Part shown: positions 7,907 to 10,411 of the stretch, one piece after another | How positions within the stretch are numbered: position 1 is the stretch's first letter | Layout: the number at the start of each line of letters is the position of its first letter | Assembly: GCA_020050375.1 (NCBI GenBank) | Contig: JAGVKR010000359.1 | Location: forward strand, 1 to 10,411 | Direction: 5' to 3' | DNA from: Planctomycetales bacterium | GTDB lineage: Bacteria; Planctomycetota; Planctomycetia; Planctomycetales; Planctomycetaceae | DNA: 10,411 bases | Made by a program: the position numbers and the translations under genes | The notes under the pieces: generated by a model | Database searches by the model: none | What the model was told of the DNA's origin: nothing | The model's input: the letters and a program-made list of their open reading frames with translations, nothing else

Positions 7907-10411
7907 TGTTGGCGCCTCCGGCTGCGGCCGGCGCGACGGGCGCGGCGGCGGTCGCTTTGCCGACTTTCTCGAGCATCCGCAGGTAATTCATCAAAGCGTC
8001 GCGGGCCGCGACCGTTTGTTTTCGGCCGTTCCCCGCAAACAAATCGGGAAAGACCTGCTTGTCGCGACCGAAGTTTTGCGGCATGGCTGTGTAGGGAGTG
8101 AACCACTTGGGATTGGAAATCCACAATTCGACCCAGTCGGGACGCAGTCGCGTGTTGACCCCGTCGAGGTTCGGACCGCGGGTGACCTTCGTCGGGTCAC
8201 CCGCCACGAATTCACGCCCGCCGACCGAGTGACAGCCGGCGCAAAGACCGGTCGGAGGCGCGAGCGTGATCACCTTCCAGGCGTCCTCCAGATAGCTCGC
8301 GTGCTCGTGCTCTTTGGCACTGAGATAAGCCGGCTCGCGCTGCGGCACATCCTGGTAGGGGAATGCCGCGCCGTCGACTGCCGCAAAGTAGTCGGCCAGG
8401 GCCTGCGCTTCGCTGTTGCTCATGCTGAACTGCGGCATGCGGAGGACGGTCGTATGCCGCAGCTTGCCGGGGCTCTTGAGGAACGAATAGAGCCACGGCG
8501 TCTGGACCTTGAGGCCTTCGAGATAGAGCGGAGGCGGGCCCAAGGCCCGGGCCTTGTCGCGCCCCAGTTGTGGATCGGTCTTCATCGAATGATCGGTGAG
8601 CCATTCGGCAAAAGCGCCTCCCCGGCCGGACTTTGCTTCAACCAGCTTCGAAACGGGAACGATCATTCGCTTTCCGGGGAAAACCGTCGCCTGCCCCACC
8701 TGCAGCGTTTCCCAGTTGTCGTAACCGAATTCCTGGTCGGCCGGGTCGTCTTCCGGATCCGGAACCGAGTTCACCAGCCCGTGGAACTTGAGGACGAATT
8801 CATCCTTCGCCAATGGTTTGTCTTTAGGCACTGGACGATCGCTCCGTCCCTCCTGCGGCGGCTTGAGTCGCATCAGGAGGTCGATCGCCTCGGGAAAGTC
8901 GGCCGGCTGCAGATCGACGAAGGCGACCTCGTCGACGAAGGCATTGAACCTGCGGTAGAAATCTTCGGTGCTGGATTCGGGCACTTCGTTCTTGAACGGA
9001 GCTGCATACGCCTTCCACAAGCGGTCGTGCAGCGCGATGAGCGCCTTGGGCTCGACAAATTGGCTCTCGCGTGACGACCCCGGTTCGTTCAGGTTTTTTG
9101 CCACCTGATCGAGCCGGCCGAGGTCGATCGTCGACAGATCGTCGGGGTCAATCAGTCGGACGTACGTCCGGGGTGGACTGTCGGATTCCAGCTTGCTGCG
9201 AATCGTTTCCCAGCGCTGCTTGCCTGAAGCAGCGACGCCCTTCCCTTCCGAGAGAGCCTCAAGCTGTTCGGCGGTCAGGTCCATCCGATACTCGGCCGAC
9301 TTTGCCTTGTATTGGATCTCGGGCAGCTCCAACATGTGGCAGCCGGCACAATTGAATTTCGTGATCAACTTTTCGCCCTGGATGCGGGCTTTGGCGGCTC
9401 CCTGCGGACGATAGAGATACTTTTCGGCTGGCGGCTCGGCGACCAGCCCCAGGACGAACGTCGCGACCGCCTCGATTTCCTGCTCCTGGAAGGGGAACTT
9501 CGGCATGCGAAGCCGCTCGTCCCACCCCTTGGTTTCGATCTTCTTGTAGTCGTAACTGCGCGGATCGCGAAGCTTCTGCCAGAGGAAGCCGGCCCGGCCG
9601 TGACCGAGCAACTGGCCGAAGAAGAAGCCGGCCGAACCTTCGGTCGCCTCCTGCTCCGGCGTCAGGTTGCCGTTGAGGCCGTCGTTCATCGCCTTCTCGG
9701 CTCGTTTGGCTGTGCTGGAGTTGTCAGGCTCACCGTGATGGTGCAGATACTCTTCGATGTGCTCGAGGGCCAGCTTGGTCGGGTCTTTGCGGCCCCAATC
9801 CTGCAGGGCGGTGCCGATCGGGCGGGCCTTTTCGTATCCCGGAATGTCGTGGCAGCCGTAGCAGCCGTAGCGTGAGATGGTGCGCCGTCCGATGTAACGG
9901 AGCATCGAGTCGTCAGTGATCGGGCCGCTGACCAGCTCGATTTCGTCGGGCTTCGTCCCTGCCGACCGGACTCGTTCGGCCTCTTTCTCCGGATACGCCT
10001 GCGACTTGAAAACGTCGTCGACCTTGTCTTTTGTCAGGACCTTGCCCAGATAGAGGCGAACCAGCTCTTCTAGGGCGGGCTTTTTCCACTGGAGCTGCTC
10101 GAAGCGACCGGGGCCGACTGTGTCGAGCACCGGCTTGCCGGCATCGTCCGGAAGCAGCTTCCCTTCGTCATCGCGCTTCGAGAGCAGGTAGGCGGCGATG
10201 TCGGCGGCCGGGTCGGTCGTCTTTCCCAGAACCGTTTCGGGCTCGAGGTACAAGTTGGGCATGATCGTCCGCGCGCTGTGGCGGCTCGGCTCGCGAAGCC
10301 AGGTGTAGAGCCACTTGAGCGACGAGATCTTCTGATGGGCGTTCGTCAGGTTCGGGCCGACGTTCGCTTTGACATCGGGGAAATCGTTGTGCGAATGGCA
10401 GCCCAGGCATC
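7899..10411 (-). CDS. Large tetraheme (or larger) c-type cytochrome, 5' end outside the window
   Basis: The reading frame is open to the window edge, giving 836 visible residues; the ATG at 10262 is internal because a heme motif lies upstream in frame. Numbering from the first full codon, CxxCH motifs are CLGCH (1-5), CYGCH (183-187), CAGCH (354-358) and CAGCH (723-727). Likely Met ligands are M50 (TIMPNL), M302 (RMPKF), M658 (RMPQF) and M776 (AMPQN), giving four class I-like domains. The third looks split: about 260 residues without heme motifs separate its CAGCH from the usual GPPPLYLEGLKV...RMPQFSMSNSEA ending. The C-terminus is an Ala/Pro-rich tail without a helix. No signal peptide is visible because the true N-terminus is missing. 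Such proteins often partner quinol-oxidising complexes or oxidases in planctomycetes; here electron transfer toward the oxidase is inferred from the shared operon. Confidence 0.9.
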   Translation of the reverse strand, partial: CLGCHSHNDFPDVKANVGPNLTNAHQKISSLKWLYTWLREPSRHSARTIMPNLYLEPETVLGKTTDPAADIAAYLLSKRDDEGKLLPDDAGKPVLDTVGPGRFEQLQWKKPALEELVRLYLGKVLTKDKVDDVFKSQAYPEKEAERVRSAGTKPDEIELVSGPITDDSMLRYIGRRTISRYGCYGCHDIPGYEKARPIGTALQDWGRKDPTKLALEHIEEYLHHHGEPDNSSTAKRAEKAMNDGLNGNLTPEQEATEGSAGFFFGQLLGHGRAGFLWQKLRDPRSYDYKKIETKGWDERLRMPKFPFQEQEIEAVATFVLGLVAEPPAEKYLYRPQGAAKARIQGEKLITKFNCAGCHMLELPEIQYKAKSAEYRMDLTAEQLEALSEGKGVAASGKQRWETIRSKLESDSPPRTYVRLIDPDDLSTIDLGRLDQVAKNLNEPGSSRESQFVEPKALIALHDRLWKAYAAPFKNEVPESSTEDFYRRFNAFVDEVAFVDLQPADFPEAIDLLMRLKPPQEGRSDRPVPKDKPLAKDEFVLKFHGLVNSVPDPEDDPADQEFGYDNWETLQVGQATVFPGKRMIVPVSKLVEAKSGRGGAFAEWLTDHSMKTDPQLGRDKARALGPPPLYLEGLKVQTPWLYSFLKSPGKLRHTTVLRMPQFSMSNSEAQALADYFAAVDGAAFPYQDVPQREPAYLSAKEHEHASYLEDAWKVITLAPPTGLCAGCHSVGGREFVAGDPTKVTRGPNLDGVNTRLRPDWVELWISNPKWFTPYTAMPQNFGRDKQVFPDLFAGNGRKQTVAARDALMNYLRMLEKVGKATAAAPVAPAAAGGANND
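7915..7919 (-). promoter_or_regulatory. Ribosome binding site of the lipoprotein cupredoxin gene
   Basis: GGAGG on the minus strand lies eight bases before the ATG at 7906-7904 and within the last codons of the tetraheme cytochrome gene. It fixes the start and supports translational coupling of the two genes. Confidence 0.75.

Noticed and set aside
10260..10262. ATG at 10262 as the start of the tetraheme cytochrome
   Set aside because: The frame stays open to the window edge and includes CLGCH upstream, whose likely Met ligand is this very methionine.

Overview
The window is one continuous minus-strand gene block, so transcription runs from high to low coordinates. Eight genes encode the terminal part of an aerobic respiratory chain. 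In transcription order they are: a large tetraheme cytochrome c (5' end outside the window), a lipoprotein and then a membrane-anchored amicyanin-like cupredoxin, a diheme cytochrome c lipoprotein, cytochrome oxidase subunit II (coxB), subunit I (coxA), heme A synthase (ctaA) and heme O synthase (ctaB, 3' end outside the window). I see no plus-strand gene and no RNA gene. The long plus-strand reading frames are antisense shadows of these conserved genes.

The organism looks like a planctomycete or a close relative. The evidence is high GC, large multi-domain c-type cytochromes, cupredoxins fused to carboxypeptidase-regulatory-like domains, an A2-type heme-copper oxidase, and simple repeats between genes. 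This placement rests on gene style only, since there is no rRNA or phylogenetic marker, and it is an inference.

Layout: 7899-10411 tetraheme cytochrome c; 6887-7906 and 5946-6890 tandem cupredoxin paralogues; 4557-5861 diheme cytochrome c lipoprotein; 3692-4489 coxB; 1634-3454 coxA; 574-1533 ctaA; 1-577 ctaB. Three junctions overlap by 4 or 8 bases, suggesting translational coupling. The other four junctions (67-237 bp) each carry a different repeat: an octamer array, a long AT-rich inverted repeat, a pair of opposed heptamer arrays, and a GC-rich palindrome. No gene-free stretch exceeds 300 bp. No promoter or convincing terminator is visible; the promoter is probably upstream of base 10411.

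How the genes may work together: the tetraheme cytochrome and the two blue-copper-like proteins would carry electrons on the outer face of the cytoplasmic membrane. The diheme lipoprotein would deliver them to CuA of subunit II, and subunit I would reduce oxygen and pump protons. CtaB and CtaA make heme O and then heme A for subunit I. Subunit III, Sco and CtaG copper chaperones, and the quinol-oxidising complex are not in the window and may lie outside it. The most distinctive features are the paired amicyanin-like cupredoxins, the tetraheme protein with one heme domain apparently split by an insertion, and the repeat at every uncoupled junction.
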